Part shown: positions 1 through 11,735 of the stretch, one piece after another
Layout: the number at the start of each line of letters is the position of its first letter
How positions within the stretch are numbered: the first letter of the stretch is position 1
Position numbers and translations under genes: made by a program
Notes under the pieces: model-generated
What the model saw: only the letters and a program-made list of their open reading frames with translations
Database searches by the model: none
What the model was told of the DNA's origin: nothing
Assembly (NCBI GenBank): GCA_011049425.1
Contig: DSBM01000050.1
Location: 1 to 33,704 of the forward strand
From: Candidatus Aminicenantes bacterium
Lineage (GTDB): Bacteria; Acidobacteriota; Aminicenantia; UBA2199
DNA length: 33,704 bases
Direction of reading: 5' to 3'

Positions 1-84
1 CTATGGCTGAGAAGAATGACCGAGCATAACGCCGTCAATGCGGCCATATCCGCCATTGCAGCAGATCGTTGTGAGAAATGCAGG

Positions 85-1509
85 TTAATAACGGTAGTGG
101 TCCGATTTGTACGGTCCGTTCACGTCCACGCCAAGGTATTCCGCCTGTTCAGGTGTCAAGCGGGTGAGCTGCGCACCCAGCCTTTCCAGATGCAGTCGCG
201 CCACTTCTTCATCCAGGTACTTGGGCAGTACGTACACCTTTTTATCGTGATTCTCACCGGCCAGCTTGATCTGGGCCAGGACCTGGTTGGTGAAACTCGA
301 GCTCATCACGAAGCTGGGGTGCCCGGTGGCACAACCCAGGTTAACCAATCGGCCTTCGGCCAGAACGATGATTGAACGGCCCGAAACAAGAGTCCATTGA
401 TCGACCTGGGGTTTGATGTTGCGACGACGGCACTGGGGACTCTTCTCCAGGTAATCCATCTCGATCTCGTTATCAAAGTGGCCGATGTTGCAGACGATGG
501 CACCGTCTTTCATTTGCTCCATGTGTGCTCCGGTCAGGACCTTGAAGTTGCCCGTGGCGGTCACGAATATATCCATATCGGCCACTACGTCATCGGTACG
601 CACGACGGGATACCCTTCCATGGCGGCCTGCAGGGCGCAGATGGGATCGATTTCCGACACAAAAACACGCGCGCCGTATGCCTTCAGGGATTGAGCGCTT
701 CCCTTGCCGACATCTCCAAAACCCATCACCAGAGCCTTTTTCCCGGCCAGCATGACGTCGGTGGCCCGCTTGATGCCGTCACTCAGGGACTCTCGGCAAC
801 CGTAAAGGTTGTCGAACTTGGACTTGGTTACCGAGTCATTGACATTAATGGCGGGAAACAGCAAATTTCCCTCACGCTCCAATTGATACAAGCGGCTCAC
901 TCCGGTCGTGGTTTCTTCGGAAACCCCGCGAATGTTGGCGGCCACCTGTTGCCAGCGTTTCGGATCAGCCTGGTATGCCCGCAGCAGGCGCTGGATCAGG
1001 GCCTGAAAGTCCGCATGATCATAGGATTTCTTTAGGCGGGCGGGATCCGCTTCACCGCGGACACCCTCATGCACAAACAATGTGGCGTCCCCGCCGTCGT
1101 CCACGATCAGGTCGGGACCACTGCCGTCCGGCCATGTCAGGGCCTGTTCAAGACACCACCAGTACTCGTCCAGGGTTTCTCCTTTCCAGGCGAACACGGC
1201 GGCTTTGTCGGCGGCGGCAATGGCGGCCGCGGCATGGTCCTGGGTGGAAAAAATGTTGCAGGAAGCCCAGCGCACATCCGCCCCCAATTCAACCAGCGTT
1301 TCAATCAACATGGCCGTTTGAATGGTCATGTGCAGGCTGCCGGTGATTTTATGGCCCGCAAGGGGTTTGTCGGCACCGTACTTCTCGCGCACCGCCATCA
1401 GTCCGGGCATTTCCCCTTCCGCCAGCTCCATTTCCTTGCGGCCCCATTCGGCCTGTGAAATATCCGCAACGCGGTATTTCAGATCAAGGTCCAGTTCAAT
1501 AAAATTCAT
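85..1509 (-). CDS. ahcY: Adenosylhomocysteinase (S-adenosylhomocysteine hydrolase)
   Basis: Hydrolyses S-adenosylhomocysteine to adenosine and homocysteine, removing the product inhibitor of SAM-dependent methylation. The 474-residue product matches the family from end to end: an N-terminal substrate region with [12 protein letters not shown], an NAD-binding segment with [18 protein letters not shown], and the typical C-terminus ending KSDHYRY. The start is the ATG at 1509, which has GGAGG five bases upstream; an in-frame TTG four codons earlier overlaps that ribosome binding site and is unlikely. It lies 17 nt downstream of the ArsR-methyltransferase gene on the same strand and has no promoter of its own that I can see, so it is probably expressed from the operator-bearing promoter at 2460-2488. 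Full length; identification is secure. Confidence 0.97.
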   Translation of the reverse strand: MNFIELDLDLKYRVADISQAEWGRKEMELAEGEMPGLMAVREKYGADKPLAGHKITGSLHMTIQTAMLIETLVELGADVRWASCNIFSTQDHAAAAIAAADKAAVFAWKGETLDEYWWCLEQALTWPDGSGPDLIVDDGGDATLFVHEGVRGEADPARLKKSYDHADFQALIQRLLRAYQADPKRWQQVAANIRGVSEETTTGVSRLYQLEREGNLLFPAINVNDSVTKSKFDNLYGCRESLSDGIKRATDVMLAGKKALVMGFGDVGKGSAQSLKAYGARVFVSEIDPICALQAAMEGYPVVRTDDVVADMDIFVTATGNFKVLTGAHMEQMKDGAIVCNIGHFDNEIEMDYLEKSPQCRRRNIKPQVDQWTLVSGRSIIVLAEGRLVNLGCATGHPSFVMSSSFTNQVLAQIKLAGENHDKKVYVLPKYLDEEVARLHLERLGAQLTRLTPEQAEYLGVDVNGPYKSDHYRY

Positions 1510-1526
1510 ACTAGCCTCCAATTCGA

Positions 1527-2453
1527 TTAATTTTGCATATCTATTTTTGTAGCCGGAAGAAAAAATCCCTCCAGCCCCTTTTGCAACGCAATGGTCTCTA
1601 TCCGTCCGGCGGAAAAGCCGCTTTTTTGCAACCAGGCATGGATCTGCTCCCGGTCAAAACCCAACCAGCGATCTCCATATCGCTGCCGCATCTCTTTACG
1701 ATCATGGCGGAGGAAATCCACAATCAGGAAGGGGGCCCGTGGTTTCAATACTCGATGGGCTTCGTCAAACACCTCAACCGGGTCTTCCAGATGATGCAGC
1801 ACCATGTGAATGATCGCCAGATCCGCTTCCGCGTCCCGCAGGGGAAGGTGTCGCAAGCCGCCAATGCGCAGATCCACCGCGCCTTTTTGATTTTGAAAAC
1901 GACGATGGGCGCTTTCAAGCATGCGGGGGGAATTGTCTACACCGATGACCCGGCGGCATCGCCGCAACAGCAGGGGAATCAAATCTCCCGCACCGCAACC
2001 CAGGTCGACCCCCGTGTCCACGGGCGGAATGGTGTTTAAAATCAACGATGCGAGGTCGAAATCGCCGAAAATTTCCCGCCTCAAGGCATCCCAGTCCTCG
2101 GCGATATTGTCGAAAAAACGCGTGGTTTCAGATTCACGCTGCATGACTACGCGTTGTGCCGCCTCGATATCCGCCTCATTCTCGGGAGTATCACCCAGAA
2201 ACGAGCGCACGGCCTTTAGAAACGCGCCGCCTTCTCCATCACGGGCGGCGGCATAAAAGGTCCACAACCCCTGGCGTCGGTGGGTGACCAGTCCCCCCAC
2301 GGCCAACATGCGCAGATGATGGGAAACACGTGACTGCCCGGTACGCAATACGGCAACCAATTCGTTGACGTTCAACTCCATGTGGAGCAATAGATGGATG
2401 ATACGCAGACGCATGGGGTCCGACAGCGCCTTGAAACGGGAAAGTGTCGACAT
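1527..2453 (-). CDS. ArsR-family regulator fused to SAM-dependent methyltransferase domain (SahR-like)
   Basis: 308 residues. Residues 1-90 form an ArsR/SmtB winged helix, with a recognition helix around [12 protein letters not shown] (39-50). The metal-binding ELCVCDL motif of metal sensors is replaced by ELNVNEL, so it is unlikely to sense metal through that site. Residues 105-308 are a class I methyltransferase fold with a SAM motif VDLGCGAGD (149-157), an acidic end of strand 2 (GVDNS, 171-175) and a later [10 protein letters not shown] segment. ArsR-family SahR proteins are known from comparative genomics as SAH-responsive repressors of methionine-cycle genes. Its position directly upstream of ahcY suggests the same role, with the C-terminal domain binding SAH as ligand rather than necessarily catalysing. 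The ATG at 2453 has no Shine-Dalgarno sequence and lies six bases after a -10 box, so the mRNA is probably leaderless. The effector assignment is inferred. Confidence 0.85.
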   Translation of the reverse strand: MSTLSRFKALSDPMRLRIIHLLLHMELNVNELVAVLRTGQSRVSHHLRMLAVGGLVTHRRQGLWTFYAAARDGEGGAFLKAVRSFLGDTPENEADIEAAQRVVMQRESETTRFFDNIAEDWDALRREIFGDFDLASLILNTIPPVDTGVDLGCGAGDLIPLLLRRCRRVIGVDNSPRMLESAHRRFQNQKGAVDLRIGGLRHLPLRDAEADLAIIHMVLHHLEDPVEVFDEAHRVLKPRAPFLIVDFLRHDRKEMRQRYGDRWLGFDREQIHAWLQKSGFSAGRIETIALQKGLEGFFLPATKIDMQN

Positions 2454-2459
2454 AAAAAC

Positions 2460-5423
<2,964 letters not shown>

Positions 5424-5446
5424 TGAAAACCGAAAGGAGAACGCCC

Positions 5447-6334
5447 ATGACCAAATTTAAGAGAACCTGGACGAAACTGGCGGTCATTGCCGCCATGGCG
5501 GCGGGGATCACTTGTCCCCTGGATGCCAGGCACTTTTTGTGGTCCGTTAAAGGCGAACAGGGATCGGCGTACATCATGGGATCGATTCACCTATTAAAGA
5601 AAGACTATTTTCCCCTGCCCGCAGCCATCCGTAACGCCTTTGCCGAATGTGGCGCCCTGGCGGTGGAAGCCGACATCTCCGCGGACAAAATGGCCGGGGC
5701 CGCTCTGATGCAGATGCAACTGGGAATGTATGCTGAGGACGACAGCCTGAAAAACCACGTGTCCACAAAAACCTGGCAATTGGCCGAGCGCAAGCTGAGC
5801 GAATTGGGCATGGATATCAAGGGCTTCTCCCGTTTCAAGCCCTGGATGCTGGCCCTCACCATTGTCAGCATGGAGATGATGCGCATGGGGTTCGATCCAC
5901 GTTGGGGTGTGGACCGGTATTTCCTGGAAATCGCGCCGGAAGAAATGGAAATCCTGGAACTCGAGGGGCTGAAGTCGCAAATGGAGCTGTTTAACGGTTT
6001 CTCTGAAGCCATGAGTGAGCGCTTCCTGTTTTTCAACATCCAGGAATCCGAGAATGCGCGCAAACAGGTCGAAGACATGGTAGCCGCCTGGTTCACCGGC
6101 GACATCGACGCCATGGAATCCCTGCTGACCCGCAGTATCCAGGATCACCCCGAACTGACCGACCTCTATGATAAAATTGTGTATCAGCGCAACCGATCCA
6201 TGACTGAACGCATCCTGGAACTGTTGTCAGCGGAACAAAAGCTTTTTGTGGTAGTGGGGGCGGCCCATCTGGTGGGGGATAAAGGTATCATCTCCCGGCT
6301 GCGTGGACGCGGATACCTCGTTCAACAACTGTAA
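5447..6334 (+). CDS. TraB/GumN-family protein with signal peptide
   Basis: 295 residues. The start at 5447 is preferred over an ATG at 5423 because AAAGGAG lies just upstream. Residues 1-29 look like a signal peptide (basic start, then LAVIAAMAAGITCP), so export is likely. The mature part carries the family's GSIHLL motif near the N-terminus and the C-terminal LFVVVGAAHLVGDKGIISRLRGRGY block, with a conserved Glu in ALAVEADIS. The family resembles erythromycin-esterase/Tiki-type metalloproteases by fold, but most bacterial members have no known substrate. It follows the NIF3-like gene by 23 bases and is probably the last gene of the ligA unit, since a new promoter follows. Confidence 0.85.
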   Translation: MTKFKRTWTKLAVIAAMAAGITCPLDARHFLWSVKGEQGSAYIMGSIHLLKKDYFPLPAAIRNAFAECGALAVEADISADKMAGAALMQMQLGMYAEDDSLKNHVSTKTWQLAERKLSELGMDIKGFSRFKPWMLALTIVSMEMMRMGFDPRWGVDRYFLEIAPEEMEILELEGLKSQMELFNGFSEAMSERFLFFNIQESENARKQVEDMVAAWFTGDIDAMESLLTRSIQDHPELTDLYDKIVYQRNRSMTERILELLSAEQKLFVVVGAAHLVGDKGIISRLRGRGYLVQQL

Positions 6335-6345
6335 ACGAAGCGGAT

Positions 6346-6375
6346 TTGCTCTTCTCCCCCGCCCTGGCATATAAT
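6346..6375 (+). promoter_or_regulatory. Promoter of the ABC-F/metallophosphoesterase unit
   Basis: TTGCTC (6346-6351), an 18-base spacer and a consensus TATAAT (6370-6375). The expected transcription start near 6382 leaves a leader of about 29 bases before the ATG at 6411, without a clear Shine-Dalgarno sequence close to the start. Confidence 0.6.
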
Positions 6376-6410
6376 CTTTGGGGGGACCGGGCTTTTCACC
6401 CCTCAACACC

Positions 6411-8375
6411 ATGTTGACACTCCGCCAAGTAACGTTTTCCATTGACGGCCGCGCCCTGCTGCACCAGGTCGACTGGACCGTGATGCCGGGAAGGCGCCTG
6501 GCCCTGGTCGGCGCCAACGGAACCGGAAAAACCACTTTATTGCGCATCATGGCGGCGGAACTGGAGCCCGATTCCGGAGAAGTCGTCAAATCTCGCAGCT
6601 ACCGCGTGGCTCACCTGCCCCAGGAAACGGTTGCCGGGGGCGAAGGCACGCTGATGCAATCCGTCCTGAACGGACGTAGCGATATTCTCCGGCTTGAAGC
6701 CCAACTCGAGGCATTGCGGGCCGATCCACCACCAGAAGATTCGGATTACTCTCAATGGTTGAAACGGGTGGAAAACCTGGAGACCCGGTATTCCAGCAAA
6801 AAGGGCTATGAACTTGAGAATCGGGCCCGCCGTATCTTGTCCGGTCTGGGATTCGAGCGTGCCCAGGAAGGGCTTTCCCTGTCAAGCTTCAGCGGAGGTT
6901 GGCGCATGCGTGCCCTGCTGGCACGCCTGCTTCTGAAAGAACCCGACCTTTTGCTGCTGGACGAACCCACCAACCATCTCGACCTGCCCTCCCTGGAATG
7001 GCTGGAGCGATTCATCTTGAATTTCAGCGGCAGCATGGTGATGGTTTCACATGACCGCTTTTTTATCGACCGCCTGTCCCAGGAGATCGTTGAGTTGGAA
7101 AACGGGTGTTTACATCATTATCCCGGCCGCTACCGCACATATCTAAAGATGCGGGCGCAACAACGTGAACACACAACACAGTTGCAACGGCAGCAAAAGG
7201 TGGAACGCCGCCGTCAAGAGAAATTCATTGAACGATTCCGCTACAAGGCAACCAAGGCCGCCCAGGTTCAAAGCCGCGTTAAACAACTGGAAAAAATGGA
7301 AGCCGCCAAACCCATCCCCGCTCCGGACCCGAAAATCAATTTCCGCCTGACCCCGGCCCAGGCATCTTTCCGGGATGTGTTAAGCCTGAAAAACATGGGA
7401 TTCGCTTATTCACCCGGTCAATGGGTATTTCGCGGCATCGACCTGGAGGTCAGGCGCCAGGACAAAATCTGCCTGGTAGGCAGAAACGGAGCCGGCAAAA
7501 CCACCCTGACGCGGTTGATTAACCAGGAACTCACCCCGCTGGAGGGAACACTGACCCTGGGAAGACGAACCGTCGTCGGGTACTACGCTCAGCACCAGGT
7601 AGAGGCCTTGAACCTGGATTTGCCGATAATCCGTGAAGTCAGTGATGCCGCGCCGCCGGCGCGGATCCCGGAAGTGCGCTCCATTCTGGGACTGTTCGGA
7701 TTCCATGGCAATGAAGTGTTTAAGCCGATCCGGGTTTTAAGCGGGGGAGAAAAGGCAAGGGTATCCCTGGCCCGCATCCTGATATCCGGAACCAACTTTC
7801 TGATCATGGACGAACCCACCAACCACCTGGACATCCATGCCCGGGATGCGTTGGAAAAGGCACTGGACGCCTACGAAGGCACCATTATGCTGGTATCCCA
7901 CGACCGTTTTTTCCTGGATGGAATCGTGACCCGGGTGGTTGAGATCCAGGATGGATGCCTGCGTGAATACCTGGGCAATTACTCTGAATACCTGGAAAAA
8001 CGAGACGAACCCGTCGACGAGCCGGCTCTGCCGGAAACCATGGCGGGAAGCGGGGAAAGCCGGCGCAATGAACGGCAACGACAGGCCCTGGCTCGGCAGG
8101 CCGTCAGCAAAGAACGGGGACGCCTCAGCGAAAATATCCGGACTCTTGAGGAACGGATTGAAATCCTGGAGCTGCGGCAGGCGGAGTTGGAAAGCCACCT
8201 GGCACATCCCGAAACCTATGATAACAGCGAAAAAGTCGTGGACCTACAAAAGCAATATGCCCGGGTGATCGAGCAAGTAGAGACCGCTGTTTCGGATTGG
8301 GAGTCCCTTCACCACGAACTGGACACCTTGCTGGAGAACCTGTCTCCGGCTTCCTCCGGGGAGACAAACACATGA
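6411..8375 (+). CDS. ABC-F family ATPase (Uup/YheS-like)
   Basis: 654 residues, no membrane segment, two ATP-binding cassettes on one chain. NBD1 has Walker A GANGTGKT (34-41), signature FSGGW and Walker B LLLLDEPTNHLD. NBD2 has Walker A GRNGAGKT, signature LSGGEKAR and Walker B LIMDEPTNHLD. Between them lies the basic, helical ABC-F linker (QQREHTTQLQRQQKVERRRQ), and a C-terminal coiled coil of roughly 90 residues follows NBD2, as in Uup and YheS. ABC-F proteins act on the ribosome near the E site or in DNA-related roles (Uup); the subtype cannot be settled here. I chose the ATG at 6411 because a cassette normally begins with this beta strand (MLTLRQVTFS), and an upstream in-frame TTG precedes the expected transcription start. 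The gene overlaps the next by ATGA. Confidence 0.93.
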   Translation: MLTLRQVTFSIDGRALLHQVDWTVMPGRRLALVGANGTGKTTLLRIMAAELEPDSGEVVKSRSYRVAHLPQETVAGGEGTLMQSVLNGRSDILRLEAQLEALRADPPPEDSDYSQWLKRVENLETRYSSKKGYELENRARRILSGLGFERAQEGLSLSSFSGGWRMRALLARLLLKEPDLLLLDEPTNHLDLPSLEWLERFILNFSGSMVMVSHDRFFIDRLSQEIVELENGCLHHYPGRYRTYLKMRAQQREHTTQLQRQQKVERRRQEKFIERFRYKATKAAQVQSRVKQLEKMEAAKPIPAPDPKINFRLTPAQASFRDVLSLKNMGFAYSPGQWVFRGIDLEVRRQDKICLVGRNGAGKTTLTRLINQELTPLEGTLTLGRRTVVGYYAQHQVEALNLDLPIIREVSDAAPPARIPEVRSILGLFGFHGNEVFKPIRVLSGGEKARVSLARILISGTNFLIMDEPTNHLDIHARDALEKALDAYEGTIMLVSHDRFFLDGIVTRVVEIQDGCLREYLGNYSEYLEKRDEPVDEPALPETMAGSGESRRNERQRQALARQAVSKERGRLSENIRTLEERIEILELRQAELESHLAHPETYDNSEKVVDLQKQYARVIEQVETAVSDWESLHHELDTLLENLSPASSGETNT

Positions 8376-9418
8376 CCCGGTCTATGGTCACGCGCCGGTT
8401 AGAGCGTTTGTATGCAGCGGCAGCGGTCCACCGGTTGGGGGAACGGGACCGCCTGGTGGTAGTCAGCGACCTGCATCTGGGAGACGGCGGCAAATTGGAC
8501 GATTTCAGCCACAACGGCACCCTGCTGCAAAACGCCCTTGAGCATTACTACCTGCCCCGGGGCTTTCATTTGCTCTTGAACGGGGATATCGAAGAACTGC
8601 AGCGATTTTCCCAGCACCGGGTGCGGAAACGCTGGCAGGAATTGTTTCAACTCTTTTTGAAATTTCAATCCAGCAACGGATTGACCCGCTTGATCGGCAA
8701 TCATGACATGTCACCCGCTTCCCTGGGTCCCGGATTAAAAAACCCGGGACACGCCGTTCGCCTGCTCACCGCATCTGGAGAGATCCTGGTTTTTCACGGG
8801 CATCAGGCAGCATTGTACGGGCCGCTGATCAACCACCTGTTGGGATGGTTTTTGCGCTGGGTTGCCTCGCCCCTGGGAATTCGCAACTATACCGTGGCCT
8901 TTAACAGTCGCCGAAAATACCGCTATGAAAAAAGGGTTTACCTTTTCGCCCGCAGCCAGCGCATTATGACCATAATCGGCCATACCCACCGCCCCCTGTT
9001 CGAGTCCATGTCCCGGCTGGACACCCTGAAAATGCGGATTGAATCGGCTTGCCGCCGCTTGGCACATGAACCCGACGCGGAATTGGCCGCCGACATCGGG
9101 AACATGAAAAGCGAGTTTTTCACACTGATATGCTCTCGAAAAAAATACGCGGGTCAAAGCATGTTATATCACCAGGGCCTTCTGGTTCCCTGCCTGTTCA
9201 ATTCAGGAAGCGCAATCGCGCCGGGCGGCGTCACAACACTGGAAATCGACCAGGGAACCGCAAACTTGACCCTGTGGTTTCATTCAGCCCGCAATCGCCG
9301 CTACATGGAAGTGGATGGCCGCGAAGCGGTCCGTCTGGGAGAACAGGATGTGCATCGAATCGCGATTAAGTCGGACGAGTTAAATTACATTCAGACCCGC
9401 ATTCGTTTGTTATCCTGA
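8372..9418 (+). CDS. Calcineurin-like metallophosphoesterase
   Basis: 348 residues. All five metal-binding blocks of the calcineurin-like superfamily are present: DLH (33-35), GD (71-72), GNHD (109-112), HGH (142-144) and GHTH (203-206). The dinuclear site should therefore be active. No signal peptide is visible; a hydrophobic stretch near 152-165 (LINHLLGWFLRWVA) might lie at a membrane surface, as in LpxH-type lipid pyrophosphatases, but the protein is about 100 residues longer than LpxH. The substrate is unknown. The start at 8372 shares ATGA with the ABC-F stop, indicating coupled translation; another ATG lies four codons downstream. Confidence 0.87.
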   Translation: MTRSMVTRRLERLYAAAAVHRLGERDRLVVVSDLHLGDGGKLDDFSHNGTLLQNALEHYYLPRGFHLLLNGDIEELQRFSQHRVRKRWQELFQLFLKFQSSNGLTRLIGNHDMSPASLGPGLKNPGHAVRLLTASGEILVFHGHQAALYGPLINHLLGWFLRWVASPLGIRNYTVAFNSRRKYRYEKRVYLFARSQRIMTIIGHTHRPLFESMSRLDTLKMRIESACRRLAHEPDAELAADIGNMKSEFFTLICSRKKYAGQSMLYHQGLLVPCLFNSGSAIAPGGVTTLEIDQGTANLTLWFHSARNRRYMEVDGREAVRLGEQDVHRIAIKSDELNYIQTRIRLLS

Positions 9419-9447
9419 TTGCATGTTTCCCGAGTAGAGACTAGAAT
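9419..9447 (+). promoter_or_regulatory. Promoter of the acyl-CoA synthetase gene
   Basis: TTGCAT (9419-9424), beginning immediately after the TGA of the preceding gene, a 17-base spacer and TAGAAT (9442-9447). The leader would be about 55 bases, ending in a strong GGAGG ribosome binding site. Confidence 0.65.
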
Positions 9448-9509
9448 GCAATCAAAGCGGCCGGGAGGCGAATCCCCGCCCGGTGTGGACATTTACCGAA
9501 GGAGGGAAC

Positions 9510-11186
9510 ATGAAAGCGAAAACACTGGTAGAGGCTTTGCACGGCAGTATTGAGCACAACTGGAATCTTTCCGCCCTGACGGATTTCGATCAGAAAGGAT
9601 TGACTTATGGCGAAGTCGCAGGACGCATCACCTGGCTTCACCTTTTGCTGCAGCGAGCGCATATCCGTCCGGGAGACAAAATCGCCCTGTTGGGAAAGAA
9701 TTCGGTCAACTGGGCGCTCTGCTACCTGGCCACGGTGATGTATGGAGCCGCCATTGTGCCCATTCTTCCCGACTTTCATCCCAGTGATGTGCACCATATC
9801 GTCAACCATTCCGACTCCGCATTGTTGTTGGTTGCCGACAATCTGTTTGAGAAACTGGATATCGACAAAATGCCCGACTGCTCCGCATTTGTATCCCTGG
9901 ACAGGTTGGAGCCTCTGGGGTTAAACAAAAAGACGGTGTATAAAGCCTTTGAAAAGATGAACGAGGAATTCCCCTCGCGTCGAGATATTCAGGTCGAACC
10001 CGACTCTTTTGTGGTGAAACCCGTTTCCCCTGAGGCCACGGCCACCATCAACTACACTTCCGGAACATCCGGATTCTCGAAAGGCGTGGAGTTGTCACAC
10101 GCCAGCCTGATGTCCAACATCCGATACGGGCAGGAAAACATGCCGCTGGTGCAGGGAGATCGCATCCTTTCATTTCTTCCCCTGGCCCATTCATATGGAT
10201 GCGCTTTTGAGTTTCTCTTTCCGTTTACCTTGGGTTGCCACATCACATTCCTATGCAAAACCCCTTCTCCGCGAATTATCATGGAGGCCTTTGCGCGCAT
10301 ACGCCCACAACTGATTTTATCCGTACCCCTGATCATCGAAAAAATCTATCGCAAACAGGTCAAACCCGTACTTCAGAAACGAATGATACGCGCGGCCCGC
10401 AAACTCGGACCCATCAACAAGTTGCTGCAGCGCAAGCTCTACCAGAAGCTTTATGACGCATTCGGGGGCAAGTTTCACGAATTGGTCATCGGCGGAGCGG
10501 CATTGAACCCTGAAGTAGAAGATTTCTTCCGCTCCATTTCCTTTCCCCTTACCGTGGGGTACGGCATGACGGAATGCGGCCCGTTGATCGCTTACAGCCC
10601 CTGGAAAAGTATTCGCGCCCGTTCAGTCGGCACCCCGGTGGACCGCATGGAAGTACGCATTGATTCAGCGGACCCAGCCGGCGTTGTGGGCGAAATCATG
10701 GTGCGGGGAGTCCATGTCATGAAAGGGTACTATAAAAACCCCCAGGCCACGGCGGAAGCATTAGACGAGCACGGATGGCTGCATACCGGGGATCTGGGGC
10801 TGATGGATAAGGAGGGTTTTGTCTATATCAAGGGCCGCAGCAAAAACATGATTCTGGGCTCCAGCGGCCAGAACATTTACCCTGAAGAAATTGAGAGCAA
10901 ACTGGACAACCAGGAGTTCGTCATGGAATCACTGGTCATGGAACGTGAAAACCAGATATCCGCCCTGGTTTATCCCGATTTTGACCGCGTATACGCCGCG
11001 GGAATGACCGAAACCGACCTCGAACGGCATTTTCAACTGGTTAAGCAACGCGTGAACCACGAATTGCCCGCCTACAGCAAGATTGCGCGAATCGAAGTCT
11101 ATCCCGAGGAATTTGAAAAAACCCCCACGCGTAAGATCAAACGTTTCCTGTATACCATTCCCGCGGCCGGAACACGACCGAAATAG
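9510..11186 (+). CDS. AMP-dependent acyl-CoA synthetase (long-chain fatty acid-CoA ligase type)
   Basis: 558 residues of the ANL adenylating family, expected to activate a fatty acid with ATP and CoA. Visible motifs: the phosphate-binding loop YTSGTSGFSKG (182-192), GYGMTECGP, the TGD-containing HTGDLGLMDKEGF, the hinge KGRSKNMI followed by GQNIYPEEIE, and a C-terminal lysine in TRKIKRF. This arrangement is typical of long-chain acyl-CoA synthetases. The ATG at 9510 is preceded by GGAGGG, so the earlier in-frame GTG at 9483 is rejected. It has its own promoter and ends at the hairpin shared with the convergent operon. Chain-length preference cannot be read from the sequence. Confidence 0.92.
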   Translation: MKAKTLVEALHGSIEHNWNLSALTDFDQKGLTYGEVAGRITWLHLLLQRAHIRPGDKIALLGKNSVNWALCYLATVMYGAAIVPILPDFHPSDVHHIVNHSDSALLLVADNLFEKLDIDKMPDCSAFVSLDRLEPLGLNKKTVYKAFEKMNEEFPSRRDIQVEPDSFVVKPVSPEATATINYTSGTSGFSKGVELSHASLMSNIRYGQENMPLVQGDRILSFLPLAHSYGCAFEFLFPFTLGCHITFLCKTPSPRIIMEAFARIRPQLILSVPLIIEKIYRKQVKPVLQKRMIRAARKLGPINKLLQRKLYQKLYDAFGGKFHELVIGGAALNPEVEDFFRSISFPLTVGYGMTECGPLIAYSPWKSIRARSVGTPVDRMEVRIDSADPAGVVGEIMVRGVHVMKGYYKNPQATAEALDEHGWLHTGDLGLMDKEGFVYIKGRSKNMILGSSGQNIYPEEIESKLDNQEFVMESLVMERENQISALVYPDFDRVYAAGMTETDLERHFQLVKQRVNHELPAYSKIARIEVYPEEFEKTPTRKIKRFLYTIPAAGTRPK

Positions 11187-11195
11187 GCGTGGACA

Positions 11196-11735
11196 CTACG
11201 GGTTATCCCCTTCTGTTTGGGGATAACCCGCCAGATAATCCTTCACTACCTGGTCGGGATCGAGGCACATAAACTCCGCGTACTTGCGCAAGTAGAGGCG
11301 GACATAGGCTTTCGGAGGCAGCTGGTTGAATTCGTCGGCTTCGATATGCCGCAGGTGGGACAGGGGGATGCCACAGGCAAAGGCCACCTCTTCCAGGCTG
11401 ATTCCAAGGACGTCTCGCGTCAGGCGCAACGCTTCCCCGCGGTAGTGTTCAAAATCCGGTATGCGTTGTTCCTGAACCGTGTCCCGGGTGGTGTCCCTGC
11501 GTTCCTGACGACGCCGGGCATGGTGTTCCCGCAAAGTGAAATAGGCGCGTTGAATCCGGGACAACATCTCGCGTTTGCGGGGATCGGGCATGGAAAAACC
11601 GAGGCAGTGAAAGAGCGGGGAATCCGTGGAATAGAGTGTCTTTAGATGCAGGTACTGGGCCTTGACCTGGTCCAGTGAGGCGCCCTCCTCCAGGTCCAGG
11701 ATCTGGTAATAACCGCGCAGTTCCGGATCAGACAT
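11196..11735 (-). CDS. J-like domain plus RodZ-type HTH protein
   Basis: About 179 residues from the ATG at 11735; a GTG at 11744 would add three. The N-terminal half resembles a J domain (GYYQILDLEEGASLDQVK and later RIQRAYFTLREHH), but the HPD motif that activates Hsp70 is not present; STD stands in its place in TLYSTDSP. The C-terminal half is a helix-turn-helix of the RodZ type (RLTRDVLGISLEEVAFACGI, then AYVRLYLRKYAEFMCLD). No transmembrane segment is present, unlike full RodZ. The start overlaps the ParA-like gene's end by eight bases, so the two are probably made together and may interact. Possible roles are a polarity or cell-cycle adaptor, or a DNA-binding partner of the ATPase. Function is unknown. 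Confidence 0.75.
   Translation of the reverse strand: MSDPELRGYYQILDLEEGASLDQVKAQYLHLKTLYSTDSPLFHCLGFSMPDPRKREMLSRIQRAYFTLREHHARRRQERRDTTRDTVQEQRIPDFEHYRGEALRLTRDVLGISLEEVAFACGIPLSHLRHIEADEFNQLPPKAYVRLYLRKYAEFMCLDPDQVVKDYLAGYPQTEGDNP
11200..11229. terminator. Perfect 11-bp hairpin between convergent genes
   Basis: GGGTTATCCCC (11200-11210), an 8-base loop and GGGGATAACCC (11219-11229). It lies 14 bases after the acyl-CoA synthetase stop and forms the last codons of the convergent HTH gene. It can fold on either strand and probably ends or protects both transcripts, although no run of T follows on either side. Confidence 0.65.

Noticed and set aside
1-84. Possible small gene downstream of ahcY
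   Set aside because: Short minus-strand frames reach the window edge but have no ribosome binding site or recognisable product; too little sequence to call.
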